Shown: in pieces, positions 1 to 9,441 of the stretch | How the letters are laid out: each line of letters opens with the position of its first letter | Position numbering within the stretch: position 1 is the first letter of the stretch | Assembly: GCA_015057825.1 (NCBI GenBank) | Contig: SVDN01000012.1 | Location: 1 to 64,000, forward strand | Reading direction: 5' to 3' | DNA: 64,000 nt | Origin: Lachnospiraceae bacterium | GTDB lineage: Bacteria > Bacillota > Clostridia > Lachnospirales > Lachnospiraceae | The notes under the pieces: model-generated | The model's database searches: none | Seen by the model: the letters and a program-made list of their open reading frames with translations, nothing else | Told to the model about the DNA's origin: nothing | Program-made: the position numbers and the translations under genes

Positions 1-761
1 TTTTTTTCGTAAATCAATCTCAGTCCGTGCATTGTAAGGTCGATATCATAAACATCAATTTTTTTGGTTTCATCGGCAATCAACTTTCCAAGGCCTCCCG
101 TTGCCACTACTTTTATATTCGGCAAGCCAAGTTCTTCCTTCATTTTATCTATGATATATTCGGTCAAACCTATATATCCGTATACAATACCTGCCTGAAG
201 GCTCGATACAGTCTCTCTTGCAAGGATTGAATCCGGCTTTTTGATTTCTATTTCAGGAAGCTTTGCTGCGCCCTGCCAAAGAGCCGTGGCACTTAGACGT
301 ATACCCGGGGCCGTTACGCCGATCGGAAATGTTCCGTCTTCGCTTATATAATCAAATGTTGTTGCGGTTCCGAAATCTATTACGATTACCGGACCTCCGA
401 ACATCTCGTATGCTCCCACCGCATCAACGATTCTGTCGGCACCTATTTCCTTTGGATTCGGGTTGGTAAGCTTTATGCCCGTTTTTACACCCGGACCCAC
501 TACTATTGCCTGTTTTCCGAAATATTTGATAATTCCTATGTTTAAAGAATACATAAGATCCGGCACAACGGATGCAATAATAATATCCGTTATACTTTCT
601 TTCTTAATGTCCCTATGTTCCAGGCATTCCAAAATCAAAAGTCCGTATTCATCCGATGTTCTGATAATATTTGTGGTTATACGAAATGTAGCCACGATTT
701 TTTCCTTATTGAACACCGCCATTGTTATATTTGTGTTTCCTACATCAATTGCAAGTAGCAT
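1..761 (-). CDS. coaX: Type III pantothenate kinase, 3' end cut by window edge
   Basis: The product phosphorylates pantothenate, the first step of coenzyme A synthesis, in the cytoplasm. The translation starts [17 protein letters not shown], the phosphate-binding opening of the ASKHA-fold type III kinases. It continues with the family signatures [11 protein letters not shown] and [14 protein letters not shown], then [11 protein letters not shown]. The reading frame is still open at base 1 after about 253 residues, close to the usual length of 255-260, so only a few codons are missing. It lies 2 bp after the upstream DUF6145 gene and is probably co-transcribed with it. Type III enzymes are not inhibited by CoA in characterised members. 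The identification is firm. Confidence 0.95.
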   Translation of the reverse strand, partial: MLLAIDVGNTNITMAVFNKEKIVATFRITTNIIRTSDEYGLLILECLEHRDIKKESITDIIIASVVPDLMYSLNIGIIKYFGKQAIVVGPGVKTGIKLTNPNPKEIGADRIVDAVGAYEMFGGPVIVIDFGTATTFDYISEDGTFPIGVTAPGIRLSATALWQGAAKLPEIEIKKPDSILARETVSSLQAGIVYGYIGLTEYIIDKMKEELGLPNIKVVATGGLGKLIADETKKIDVYDIDLTMHGLRLIYEK

Positions 762-763
762 AT

Positions 764-1087
764 TTACTCTCCGTTTATTGTACGAATTGCTTTGTAATAA
801 GTTTCGATGCCCTCAAACAAATCTTTTTTGTCTTTCTGCATTTCTTTTATTTTCAGCTCGCTTCCTATTTCATCAAAGAGGAAATCCTTTTCGTCCGCCT
901 GCACGCTTATTTCAAGCTTTCCCGCTTCATTAAATTGCAAGATAATGATGCCGCCGACTTCCTCCGTAAATGTTACACAGGCTATCTGTAGCTCTTTTTT
1001 AACAATATCCGGCAATTTATCAAACTCGTTGTTAAAATAGTATTTTTGCAAATATGAATTTGCACCGCAAAGAACCGTTCTTGCCAT
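764..1087 (-). CDS. DUF6145-like small cytoplasmic protein
   Basis: The protein has 107 residues and starts [19 protein letters not shown]. An upstream in-frame ATG at 1120 would overlap the preceding gene, while the ATG at 1087 has GGTGAG just upstream, so 1087 is preferred. The sequence shows no signal peptide or membrane segment. It is rich in acidic residues and contains the block [13 protein letters not shown] followed by a helical C-terminus. This matches my memory of the DUF6145 family of Lachnospiraceae, whose function is unknown. It is placed between a small membrane protein gene and coaX, with very short gaps, which suggests one transcript but does not reveal the role. Confidence 0.75.
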   Translation of the reverse strand: MARTVLCGANSYLQKYYFNNEFDKLPDIVKKELQIACVTFTEEVGGIIILQFNEAGKLEISVQADEKDFLFDEIGSELKIKEMQKDKKDLFEGIETYYKAIRTINGE

Positions 1088-1103
1088 ATTCTCACCATTT
1101 CTC

Positions 1104-1391
1104 TTATGCGTTGAATGCAATTTTTAATATTATGCCTATTATAAGCAAGGCTCCGCCTATAATGGCTCTAATAAGAAAAGCCTGATATTCATCCTTCAGG
1201 TATTGTTTTATACAGATAAAAACATTCATAACGGCCGCAAGTATCAGCACGTTAGCTACCATGTAGATATGACTATCAGGTTTTACCAAAACAAATACCG
1301 CAAGTGCTATGCTTAAAAGACCCATTATGATATTGGCAATATCCATGGCTTTAACCAATAGCACCACAGTATTTGAATTATGTTTAAACAT
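1104..1391 (-). CDS. Small three-helix membrane protein of unknown function
   Basis: The product has 95 residues. Hydrophobic stretches near residues 15-36, 42-62 and 70-92 predict three membrane helices. The start is supported by GGAGGAATACTT before the ATG. I do not recognise a characterised family; small membrane proteins of this type (possibly DUF6637) lie next to DUF6145 genes in related bacteria. It is the first gene of a short run with the DUF6145 gene and coaX and may have its own promoter overlapping the end of the rhamnosidase gene. Confidence 0.7.
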   Translation of the reverse strand: MFKHNSNTVVLLVKAMDIANIIMGLLSIALAVFVLVKPDSHIYMVANVLILAAVMNVFICIKQYLKDEYQAFLIRAIIGGALLIIGIILKIAFNA

Positions 1392-1425
1392 AAGTATTCC
1401 TCCAAAGACCTAATGTCTTTTTTAT

Positions 1426-1452
1426 ATTATACTATATTTTCAGTTTAAACAA
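1426..1452 (-). promoter_or_regulatory. Possible promoter for the small membrane protein-DUF6145-coaX genes
   Basis: On the minus strand a perfect TATAAT (1426-1431) follows TTGTTT (1447-1452) with a short 15 bp spacer. It overlaps the stop codon of the GH78 gene. The -10 box is good but the spacing is poor, so this is tentative. Confidence 0.35.
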
Positions 1453-4191
1453 GCGTTTTGTTCCTTTTTGAATAAGCTCCGGATTAAAGCCCATAAAGAA
1501 CATATACATCATTTCATTAAAGCTTAAAGAAAGATTTTCAATGTCTCCGCTCATGGCCAAACCAAAGGCTGTCGGAAGATCTTCTTTTAAAATTTCCATG
1601 GCTTCTTTATCATCAAGCAGTTCTTCAAGTCTTGTGTTCATGTTGTATTTTGACAAATAATCTTCAGCAGGTTTGTATGTTTTTTCAAACACACCCGGTT
1701 CAAGCTCGATTTTTTCGCCTTTTGTTCCCGGAAGATATGCTTCGGCACCGCATCCGAACGGCACTTCAAAACGAACGCTTACCGTACCGTCATCGTTTAT
1801 TTTCCAACTTGATGCATATTTGCCGCTTATGGAATCGTATTCCAAGCTTACTTCTCTTAATTTGTTATTAAGCTGAGGCTCAAATATTACTTCTTTGAAT
1901 CCCGGCTCTTTTGCTCTTATTCCGGCAATGTTTTTGTAAACAAATTCCATAACCGAGCCGTAAGAATAATGATTTAACGAGTTCATTCCCGTTCCGGAAA
2001 TCTTGCCATCCGCAAGTACGCTGTTCCAGCGTTCCCAAATGGTTGTGGCACCAAGGTTTATGCAATACATCCAACCCGGATAACCGTTTTGCAAAAGCAC
2101 ATGATAAGCCACATCGGCAAAGCCGTTTTCTGCCAATACCTGACACATGCTTGTAGCGCCCACAAAACCACCTTTTATTTTGTAACAATCTTTTTTGAGA
2201 CGAACTTTTAAGCCTTCTATTATCTTTGATTTTTCAACATATACGTTAAATTTAAGAGCAAGTATGTAGGCCGTTTGCGTATCTATGCAAAGTCTGCCGT
2301 TTTTGGAGAAATATTCATCCAATATTGCATTGTAAATCTTTTCCGCTTTTTCGGAAAACTTGTTGCAATCTTCTTCTTTTCCGATAATTCCGGCAGCCTG
2401 AGCGCACTTAAGTACCGACTGATAATAGAACATGCTGGCAATATAGCCGTCATCCGTTCCGCCTTTCATACTCTGGTCCGTTACACCGTCTTGCGCAAGC
2501 CAATCTCCGAAATGGAAACCGAAATCCCAAAGATTTTTGTTTCCGTTATTTTTATCCTGCTCCATAATCCAAAGAGCCCAATCACGCATCAAAGGATAAT
2601 GTTTCACAAGAATATCTTTGTCGCCGTAATAGTAATAAAGCGTCATTGGTATAAATGTTGCAGCATCCGCCCAAACACTGGATCCTCTCGGATTTCCGCC
2701 GAGATCCGGCAAATATCCCGCTACTGCTCCGCCGTTTTTTTGCTGGTCTATTCTAAGATCCGTAAGGAATTTATCGTAAAAGGCTCTTACATCCATGTTG
2801 TAGCAAGCCGTCGGCGCAAATACATTTGCATCCCCGGTCCAAGCAAGGCGCTCGTTACGCTGCGGGCAGTCCGTCGGCATATCAAGAAAGTTTGACTTTT
2901 GTCCCCAAATGCAATTTAATGCCAATCTGTTTAATTTTTCATTTGATGATTTAAACTTTATTGTTTCATCCAAGTCCGAATAAACGGCGCGTCCCATTAT
3001 TTTGGAAGCGTCCAATTTTCCCGGCCAGCCGCATACTCTTACATATCTGAAACCGCAGAATGTAAAATGAGGTCTTACATGCTCTTTCCTTCCGTCGGAT
3101 ACGTATGTGATTTTGGCCTTGGCACCTCTGTAGTTGTCGTTGTAGAAATTGCCATCTTGAAGTATTTCGCTTGCTTCGAATGTTACAGTGCTTCCTTCTT
3201 TAAAGTCAGCATCGAATTCCACAATTCCCGCAAAATTTTGTCCGAAATCAAGCACGCATTCACCCTTAGGGGTTTTTATTACTTCTTTAACCGGCATTGT
3301 TTCTTTAAGGCAAACAGGCACGCTGTAGCGAGGGACTAATTTTTTCACATCCCCGTCATTTTCGCTTACCACAACTTTCTTTTCCGGATTTTCTTTGTTT
3401 TTCCACAAAAGTCTGTTAATTGTTTCACCGTCGTAGTTATCGCTAAGCTCTATGTCGCTTCCTTTGTAAGTCCAGCTATCATCACTTACGATTTTTTCCG
3501 ATTTGCCGTTTTCGTATTCTATTTCTATCTCGGCAATCATTTTAAATTCATTGCCGAAAAGCTCTTTTTGACCGTCATAGCCTATATTTCCTTTGTACCA
3601 GCCGTTTCCGCAAAAAACATTAATCTCGTTCTTCTTAGACAAGATATCCTTTATGTCATATGTCTGATACTGTATTCTTTCGCTGTAATCGGTGCAAAAA
3701 GGTGCCATATAATCATTGCCGACTTTTTCGCCATTAATATATGCTTCGTAAAGGCCCAGCCCCGTAATGTAAAGCTTTGCTTTTTTTATTTTATCCTTTG
3801 CTTCAAATCTTTTGATAAATACAGGATGGAATTTGTCTTTTTCCGCGCATTTGATAAATTTTGCGCTCCAAGGCTCCGCCATTTTCGCCGTCTCGAAAAA
3901 ATGTACTTTGCTTTCCCCTTTATCGCCTGTTTCGTCAGTTACTTCAACCTTTATATAATATCTTGTTTTGGCTTCGACTTTTAAATCCAACTCTTCGCCG
4001 ATACTTGAAAGATTTTCGCCTTTTTTATCCAAAACTATTTTTTTGAATTGTTCATCCGTCGAAACTATGATTCTTGCTTCATTTTGATATTTTCCTTTAG
4101 CATCCTCGACTTTCCAGGAAACTTTTATTTTTTCAAAATCAAATCCAACAGGATTTTTTACCCCATTTACCCTTAGCGACCTAACTATCAT
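1432..4191 (-). CDS. Alpha-L-rhamnosidase, glycoside hydrolase family 78
   Basis: The 919-residue enzyme is expected to release terminal alpha-L-rhamnose from plant glycosides or rhamnose-containing glycans by inversion. The order of parts is typical: beta-sandwich domains in the first 400 residues, an (alpha/alpha)6 barrel, then a C-terminal beta domain. The barrel opens with DMPTDCPQRNERLAWTGDA near residue 440, the conserved acid region, and has IWERWNS near residue 718, which contains the conserved glutamate. No signal peptide is visible, so it probably acts on imported oligosaccharides. After about residue 840 there is an extra acidic helical tail with ELLDDKEAMEILKEDLP, a module I have seen at the ends of Lachnospiraceae glycosidases. 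GGTAGGAGA precedes the ATG. It lies just past the terminator that follows the GH3 gene. Confidence 0.93.
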   Translation of the reverse strand: MIVRSLRVNGVKNPVGFDFEKIKVSWKVEDAKGKYQNEARIIVSTDEQFKKIVLDKKGENLSSIGEELDLKVEAKTRYYIKVEVTDETGDKGESKVHFFETAKMAEPWSAKFIKCAEKDKFHPVFIKRFEAKDKIKKAKLYITGLGLYEAYINGEKVGNDYMAPFCTDYSERIQYQTYDIKDILSKKNEINVFCGNGWYKGNIGYDGQKELFGNEFKMIAEIEIEYENGKSEKIVSDDSWTYKGSDIELSDNYDGETINRLLWKNKENPEKKVVVSENDGDVKKLVPRYSVPVCLKETMPVKEVIKTPKGECVLDFGQNFAGIVEFDADFKEGSTVTFEASEILQDGNFYNDNYRGAKAKITYVSDGRKEHVRPHFTFCGFRYVRVCGWPGKLDASKIMGRAVYSDLDETIKFKSSNEKLNRLALNCIWGQKSNFLDMPTDCPQRNERLAWTGDANVFAPTACYNMDVRAFYDKFLTDLRIDQQKNGGAVAGYLPDLGGNPRGSSVWADAATFIPMTLYYYYGDKDILVKHYPLMRDWALWIMEQDKNNGNKNLWDFGFHFGDWLAQDGVTDQSMKGGTDDGYIASMFYYQSVLKCAQAAGIIGKEEDCNKFSEKAEKIYNAILDEYFSKNGRLCIDTQTAYILALKFNVYVEKSKIIEGLKVRLKKDCYKIKGGFVGATSMCQVLAENGFADVAYHVLLQNGYPGWMYCINLGATTIWERWNSVLADGKISGTGMNSLNHYSYGSVMEFVYKNIAGIRAKEPGFKEVIFEPQLNNKLREVSLEYDSISGKYASSWKINDDGTVSVRFEVPFGCGAEAYLPGTKGEKIELEPGVFEKTYKPAEDYLSKYNMNTRLEELLDDKEAMEILKEDLPTAFGLAMSGDIENLSLSFNEMMYMFFMGFNPELIQKGTKRLFKLKI

Positions 4192-4235
4192 TTTATTCTC
4201 CTACCTTTTTAAATTTTGCCTTTTATTATTTAAGC

Positions 4236-4267
4236 AAAAAAAGCCTTTTCCGGTTAAAGGCTTTTTT
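4236..4267 (-). terminator. Rho-independent terminator after the GH3/ABC transporter operon
   Basis: AAAGGCTTTT pairs with AAAAGCCTTT around a short loop. The stem is flanked by T or A runs, so it could work on both strands. It lies between the GH3 and GH78 genes. The GH78 gene may need its own promoter or depend on read-through. Confidence 0.8.
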
Positions 4268-4313
4268 CGTAAACTACACTTTTATTTTCATAAGGCTTTT
4301 AACCTGTTATGAA

Positions 4314-6020
4314 CTAGTATTTTAAATATTCTTTTCCGCAGAACGGATCTACAGGATTAATGCCTTTAAACTCACTTTTTCCCAACAACTTGTCGACAAC
4401 AGTCTCAATCATTATATCATGATTCGAATATGCGTTCACATATGTTTTTATCATAGGAACGTCAAGCAGGTGATACGGATTTTGCAATGATACAAAAAGC
4501 GTTGGCACTATTTCCACAAACCAAGGTACATTGTTGCCCGCGCCGTAAGGTGCATGCCAGTTTAAGCGGTTAGTGGTTTTATTTGATGCGTTTTCCACAT
4601 TTCCCACGTAGATAACCAAATCATATTTGCTTCTGAATTCTTCAACCGTTTCCATATGCATCGGTTTGCTGAAGTCAAATACTTCTTCTTCGTAAGGAAT
4701 AACTTCAAATCCTTCGTTTTCCAAAAGTGATTTGAATTTATTAAGTACTCTTTCCTCGGAAGGAAATTTACCAAGGACCTGAAAAAGTATACGTTTATGC
4801 CTTAAAGGAGAAATAGGAAGTAGTCCTTGGCTATCCTTCACAAGTGTTACAGCCTCATCAGCACACTTTCTCGCCCAATCAGCATGCTTAGGACTTCCGA
4901 TAATGTCTTTTTTGCTTTCCTCAGGAATAAGTTTTCCTTCGGCTTGTTTCTTGTGAAGTTTGATTGCGGCTTTTGCCGCAAGTATTCTTGTTACAGCTTC
5001 ATCAAGACGAGTCTTTGAAAGAATTCCTTCTTTCAAACCATCTTTCATATATTCAATATCTTCTGCGTAATCTTTGTTGAAAAGCAGCATATCGCAGCCG
5101 CATTCTATACAGTAAGGAACGCTCTTTTTCCTATCCATTGCGCAAAGGAAACCTACCATTGGCGATGCATCGGAAATAATCATTCCGTTAAATCCGAGTT
5201 TTTCTCTAAGGAGATTCTGCAAAAGTTCAGGTGAAAGAGGCGCAGGCATAAGCTTATCCGGATGTTGTGGGTTAAATTTTTTCTGATATTCCGGCATCGC
5301 TATGTGCCCTGCCATAACCGTTAAGGCTCCTTCATCTATAAGGGTTTTGTAGATGTCTCCGTAAGTATTATCCCATTCTTCGATGCTAAGTGAGTTAACG
5401 CTTGTTAAAATATGCTGGTCAACTTCGTCCACACCGTCTCCCGGGAAATGTTTTATCGAATATGCCATGTCGTTTTCTTTCATGGCACGGATGTATTCTC
5501 TTGCAAATGCTTTTACTCTGTTTTTATCACTGCCGTAAGTTCTTACGTTTGTAATAGGGTTGTGATATTCCATATCAATATCGATAACCGGAGCGAATGC
5601 GTAGTTGCATCCAACAGAGCCTGCTTCTTCCGCGCAGATTTTGCCGAGTTTGTATGCTTGCTCTTTGTCATTTGTTGCAGCTACCTGAAGCTGCTTACCA
5701 AAGGCTGTTCCTTCGATCAAAAGTCCGTCTGCGCCCGCTTCTAAGTTTGCGGATAAAAACATAGGTATTTTTGCATTTGACTGCAAATATTTGTACGCCT
5801 TGGAAATTTCTTCCGTTTCGGCTGTTCTGAACATAAGCCCGCCCGGAGCTCTGTCCAATATTTCATGTTGTAAATATCCTTCATTTGATGAATATCCGAT
5901 TGGGAAGAATAACTGACCGATTTTTTCATCTTCAGTCATGCTTTCCAATGTTTTTTCCACCCATTCTATATCTTCATCCGAAAGGAAAAAGGGATTTCCC
6001 TTTAAGTTGATTTTTGACAT
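4314..6020 (-). CDS. Glycoside hydrolase family 3, NagZ-type
   Basis: A 568-residue GH3 enzyme without a signal peptide. The TIM-barrel domain carries KHFPG at about 190-194, the pair D201-Q-H203 in the position of the Asp-His dyad of NagZ-type hexosaminidases, and a nucleophile aspartate at about 284 in IISDAS. A second alpha/beta domain follows (residues 395-540), as in two-domain NagZ enzymes, while the fibronectin-type domain of beta-glucosidases is absent. This suggests an N-acetylhexosaminidase or a related phosphorylase and not a beta-glucosidase; substrate is unknown. An ATG at 6029 sits directly against the AGGAAGG ribosome site, whereas the ATG at 6020 has a 9 nt spacing, so 6020 is chosen. 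It is the last gene of the ABC transporter operon. Confidence 0.88.
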   Translation of the reverse strand: MSKINLKGNPFFLSDEDIEWVEKTLESMTEDEKIGQLFFPIGYSSNEGYLQHEILDRAPGGLMFRTAETEEISKAYKYLQSNAKIPMFLSANLEAGADGLLIEGTAFGKQLQVAATNDKEQAYKLGKICAEEAGSVGCNYAFAPVIDIDMEYHNPITNVRTYGSDKNRVKAFAREYIRAMKENDMAYSIKHFPGDGVDEVDQHILTSVNSLSIEEWDNTYGDIYKTLIDEGALTVMAGHIAMPEYQKKFNPQHPDKLMPAPLSPELLQNLLREKLGFNGMIISDASPMVGFLCAMDRKKSVPYCIECGCDMLLFNKDYAEDIEYMKDGLKEGILSKTRLDEAVTRILAAKAAIKLHKKQAEGKLIPEESKKDIIGSPKHADWARKCADEAVTLVKDSQGLLPISPLRHKRILFQVLGKFPSEERVLNKFKSLLENEGFEVIPYEEEVFDFSKPMHMETVEEFRSKYDLVIYVGNVENASNKTTNRLNWHAPYGAGNNVPWFVEIVPTLFVSLQNPYHLLDVPMIKTYVNAYSNHDIMIETVVDKLLGKSEFKGINPVDPFCGKEYLKY

Positions 6021-6044
6021 TTTTGTCATCCTTCCTACTCTTAT

Positions 6045-7058
6045 TTATAAATTCTCGGGAGCTTTTACGCTCTTTTTAAAGACTTTCTTGATATTTGCGA
6101 TCCATCCCGAACCTTGAGCCGCTACAACGTTTAATACAAGAATGAATATACCCGTTATAACCGTTGATATTGCCGCACCGAGCTCCGATGAAAATACGGC
6201 ACTGAGTGCATATGACAAAATGCTGAGGGTCAAAGCACCCATAATGGTTCCGATTAAATCACCGCAAAAGCCCGCTAACATAAGTCCGATAAATACAGGA
6301 AGGATGTTAGAGAAAAGTTCTCCCGCAGTGGTGAGTGATGTAAATGATGCATCGTGGTTTGAATTTGTTGCATACATAATTGTTGCAAATCCAAAAATAA
6401 GTCCACTGAAAATATATGAAATAATTACATTTTTCTTTTCGTTAATACCGATATTTACGGCTGCCTGCTGGTTGTTATTAAGCAACTGTGACTGTTTTCC
6501 CGAAACCGTTACATAGCTGTATATGCCGTAAATTACAATACATATACCGAATGGCAACAGTGCAAGCGGGAAAGAAGAGAATTTGTTTAATGACATATTT
6601 GCCACATATTTTGCACCGGCGCCATTAAATATGATACATGTAAGTGACTCATAGAGCAGTGCCATTGCGATTGTTGCAATAATAATAGGTAGTCTTCCGT
6701 ATACATAAACAATACTTACGATGAAACTAAGTAAGACGCAGATGCCTACGCATAAAAGGCAGAATATGAGAGGATTACTATTGTATTCGCGCTGCGCCAT
6801 GTTTCCTGCAATAATTGCGGCAACAAGCATTATGGCACCACCTGAAAAGTCAAATCTACCGCATTTAAACTGAAGTCCGATACCCATAGCACATGATGCG
6901 GATATTGCAACATCCACTATTACTATTTTCCACATTTGCAAAGATCCAAAGTATGTTTTGCCATTAGCATAACAAAGTATCATCATGACAATATACATGG
7001 CAACCGGCAGCATTGCGGTTCCTGCTATTCTTTTTACTATGTTTGTTCCTTGCTTCAT
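6045..7058 (-). CDS. Sugar ABC transporter permease, ribose/autoinducer-2 type
   Basis: The protein has 337 residues from the ATG at 7058, which has GGAGGT eight bases upstream; an ATG at 7151 lacks such a site and would add a non-membrane leader. It is very hydrophobic with about nine to ten predicted helices. Features such as GLQFKCGRFDFSGGAIM and GELFSNILPVFIGLMLAG are typical of BPD_transp_2 permeases of the RbsC/XylH/YtfT group. It is the second permease of the operon and should form a heterodimeric channel with the product of 8445-9419. The gene lies between the binding-protein gene and the GH3 gene. Confidence 0.9.
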   Translation of the reverse strand: MKQGTNIVKRIAGTAMLPVAMYIVMMILCYANGKTYFGSLQMWKIVIVDVAISASCAMGIGLQFKCGRFDFSGGAIMLVAAIIAGNMAQREYNSNPLIFCLLCVGICVLLSFIVSIVYVYGRLPIIIATIAMALLYESLTCIIFNGAGAKYVANMSLNKFSSFPLALLPFGICIVIYGIYSYVTVSGKQSQLLNNNQQAAVNIGINEKKNVIISYIFSGLIFGFATIMYATNSNHDASFTSLTTAGELFSNILPVFIGLMLAGFCGDLIGTIMGALTLSILSYALSAVFSSELGAAISTVITGIFILVLNVVAAQGSGWIANIKKVFKKSVKAPENL

Positions 7059-7192
7059 TTTAAGAAACCTCCGTTTAAATCTAATGAGCTTTCCGCACAT
7101 TGCGGCAGTGTAACTTCTGTTACAAAAGACCCCATGGCCTATGACAGTCACAGGGCCTGAAAATTATAATTAAAGGTAATTAATTATCTTAA

Positions 7193-8356
7193 TTATTTAA
7201 TATCATCAACGCTTACTCCGAGGAATAATGCCTGCAAATCAGCAAATGATGTAATTGCCTGAAGATCTTCATATGAAATCTGAGCATCTTCCGGATCAAC
7301 TGTGCCCATCATTGTCATTTCCATAACTGCATTTATATCATCAGCACTGTCAATAACATATTCAGCAGCATCGATTCTTTCAGATACAAAGTCATCGTAG
7401 AGTTCGCCTTTGATAGCTAAATCCAAAAGTGTAAGTCCGTAAGCAATATCTTCATTAGGTGAAATTGAAAGATATGCAATTGTTCCATTTTCTCCAACAT
7501 CTGCAATAAGTGATGGATCGCTGTCAAAACCTGATGTTACAAGTTTTGTTTTTTCTGCGCAAAGTCCGTCAGCTTTTGCCTGAAGAAGTGTAGGGTAAAC
7601 GAATGATGTACCTGCACATAAACCTACAACAGCATCAAGATCGCCGCGTCCTGCTTCCTGGAAGTAGCTTTCTTCCAATGGCTGGAACATGATTTCTACT
7701 GCACCGCCAGGTACCTGGATACCTGCTGCTTCGCAAAGTTCAACTAATTTAGCTGAAGCTACCTGAAGGTTTGGATATGCAAAACCAGGGAATGATACGA
7801 TACCTACTGATTTCCAGCCCTGTGCCTTGATATAGTCAAACATCTGCTGAGCTGTATCATTACCGTCAATATGACCGTCTGCAAGTGTACCTAACCATTT
7901 TTCATTGTCTTTTACAGATGCGCTTGTTGCTACCTGTGGAATATCACTGTAGATTGAGTTGAAGTCTGAGTTGTGTCCTACTACCCAAAGATCAGGATAT
8001 TCTTCCATAATATTGGCTACACCACCGTCCTGGCTTAAAATAAGTCCGACAACATCACTTGTCATACCGTTTTTAACAGCCTGAAGGTTACCGTCCGGAT
8101 CGTTTTGGCTATCGCCGTATACAACCTTGAAGTCATAGCCCATCTGATCGCAAAGATATTCTGCATAAGCTTTTTGAGCCTCATACTGTGGGCCTGATGA
8201 AAGGTTTGAAAGCCACATAATTGTGCCTCCGTTAGCAGCACTTCCGCCATCTGTCGAACCACCGTCTGTCTTTTTTTCACAGCCTGCGAGTGTACCTACC
8301 GCAAGTGCCAAAACAAACACCAGCGCCAATACTTTTTTCAACACATTTTTTTTCAT
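7193..8356 (-). CDS. Sugar ABC transporter substrate-binding lipoprotein
   Basis: The 387-residue protein begins MKKNVLKKVLALVFVLALA and has the lipobox LAGC near residue 26, so it should be lipid-anchored outside the membrane. AGGAGG precedes the chosen ATG at 8356; an in-frame ATG at 8395 has no ribosome site. The mature part is a type I periplasmic-binding fold of the ribose/galactose-receptor kind, with two lobes of alternating strands and helices. A Gly/Ser/Asp-rich linker follows the cysteine. The ligand cannot be told from sequence. The linked GH3, GH78 and GH39-domain genes suggest a plant- or host-derived oligosaccharide. It is probably the most strongly made product of the operon, as is usual for receptors. 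Confidence 0.92.
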   Translation of the reverse strand: MKKNVLKKVLALVFVLALAVGTLAGCEKKTDGGSTDGGSAANGGTIMWLSNLSSGPQYEAQKAYAEYLCDQMGYDFKVVYGDSQNDPDGNLQAVKNGMTSDVVGLILSQDGGVANIMEEYPDLWVVGHNSDFNSIYSDIPQVATSASVKDNEKWLGTLADGHIDGNDTAQQMFDYIKAQGWKSVGIVSFPGFAYPNLQVASAKLVELCEAAGIQVPGGAVEIMFQPLEESYFQEAGRGDLDAVVGLCAGTSFVYPTLLQAKADGLCAEKTKLVTSGFDSDPSLIADVGENGTIAYLSISPNEDIAYGLTLLDLAIKGELYDDFVSERIDAAEYVIDSADDINAVMEMTMMGTVDPEDAQISYEDLQAITSFADLQALFLGVSVDDIK

Positions 8357-8444
8357 TTTTTGCCTCCTTTTTGACCGGGGAAGGAAAGTTTTCACCTACA
8401 CCCATTGTCTTCCATGAAATTATAAAAGTGTTTTATAACCAAGT

Positions 8445-9419
8445 TTATCTTGGTAATACTCCATCTTTCTTACGACAAGTAATAAGTACAACTGCTATAA
8501 ATACAAGTGCCTTTACAAAGAATGTCGTATTTGTCGGAACTCCGATAAGAGGAAGTCCGATTGCCAAGATAGAATATGTGAAAGAACCTACAATCGCACA
8601 TGATACTTTGGAACGCATACCGCCCGAAAGTGGCATACCACCTAAAATTAATGCAACCATAACGTCCATTTCAAAACCTGTTCCGGTTGAATCCGATGCA
8701 GCTCCCGTATAACCCATCTTAAACATTGAAGCAATTACTACCGTTATACCGAAAATTACGTAGCATATTACTTTGTACTTAAGAAGGTTGATACCGCTTT
8801 GTTCGGCAGCTATCGGATTTGCACCTATTGCTCTTGCGTTTTTACCGAATTTTGTGAAGTAGAAAAGATAACTGATTACCACTACCTCTGCCACAAGAAC
8901 AACAACCATTGCTATAGGGCTCTTGAAAAAGCCCAAGTCCATACCTGTTATTGATATGTTTCTCGATCCTATTTTGTTGTATGCGATACTGCTTATGCCG
9001 CCCAAAACCATCATAAATACCAAAGACGGTATGATGGAATGAATCCTGAGCAGCTGTCCTGCCGCGCCGTTTATAATCGCAACCACTACCGCTATAAGAA
9101 GTGAAATTAATATACCCGGTAAAAGCGATCCGGTCATATTGGCAAAGAGCACCATAAGGAGCGCATATACTCTTACCTGACCGCCCACACTGATATCCAT
9201 GTTACCCAAAGAATAAACAAACACCGCGCCTACGGATAAGAGTGCCAAAACTATAACGTTTGACATTAAGTTTGCCAATTTTTCGGCCGTCCAAATGCTC
9301 TCGCCAAACATAGGCGGAACAATCGAAAAGATTATTATACAGATGACCAAGCCGCCGTATGCGGCAATGTCCATTTTATGTTCTTTTAACCATTTGCCAA
9401 ATGATTTCTTCTCTTTCAT
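8445..9419 (-). CDS. Sugar ABC transporter permease, ribose type
   Basis: The product has 324 residues with a basic cytoplasmic N-terminus and about nine to ten membrane helices. The block GNMDISVGGQVRVYALLM and the later GANPIAAEQSGINLLKYKV, the latter equivalent to the ATPase-contacting loop, place it in the BPD_transp_2 family. TTGGAGGATTGTC precedes the ATG. It lies between the ATPase gene (22 bp gap) and the receptor gene. The operon order ATPase-permease-receptor-permease is less common than the rbs or xyl orders. Confidence 0.92.
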   Translation of the reverse strand: MKEKKSFGKWLKEHKMDIAAYGGLVICIIIFSIVPPMFGESIWTAEKLANLMSNVIVLALLSVGAVFVYSLGNMDISVGGQVRVYALLMVLFANMTGSLLPGILISLLIAVVVAIINGAAGQLLRIHSIIPSLVFMMVLGGISSIAYNKIGSRNISITGMDLGFFKSPIAMVVVLVAEVVVISYLFYFTKFGKNARAIGANPIAAEQSGINLLKYKVICYVIFGITVVIASMFKMGYTGAASDSTGTGFEMDVMVALILGGMPLSGGMRSKVSCAIVGSFTYSILAIGLPLIGVPTNTTFFVKALVFIAVVLITCRKKDGVLPR

Positions 9420-9441
9420 GACAATCCTCCAAGTGTCTAGC

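Noticed and set aside
463-933. 156-residue plus-strand frame over coaX and the DUF6145 gene
   Set aside because: Both opposite-strand genes have family motifs and ribosome sites; this frame has neither.
1397-1417. Terminator AAAGAC-CTAAT-GTCTTTTTT before the small membrane protein gene
   Set aside because: The T run is on the plus strand, where no gene ends; the stem is only 6 bp and lies in the leader of a minus-strand gene.
2275-2895. 206-residue open frame on the plus strand inside the GH78 gene
   Set aside because: It is antisense to a clear enzyme, has no ribosome site, and its composition is that of a shadow frame.
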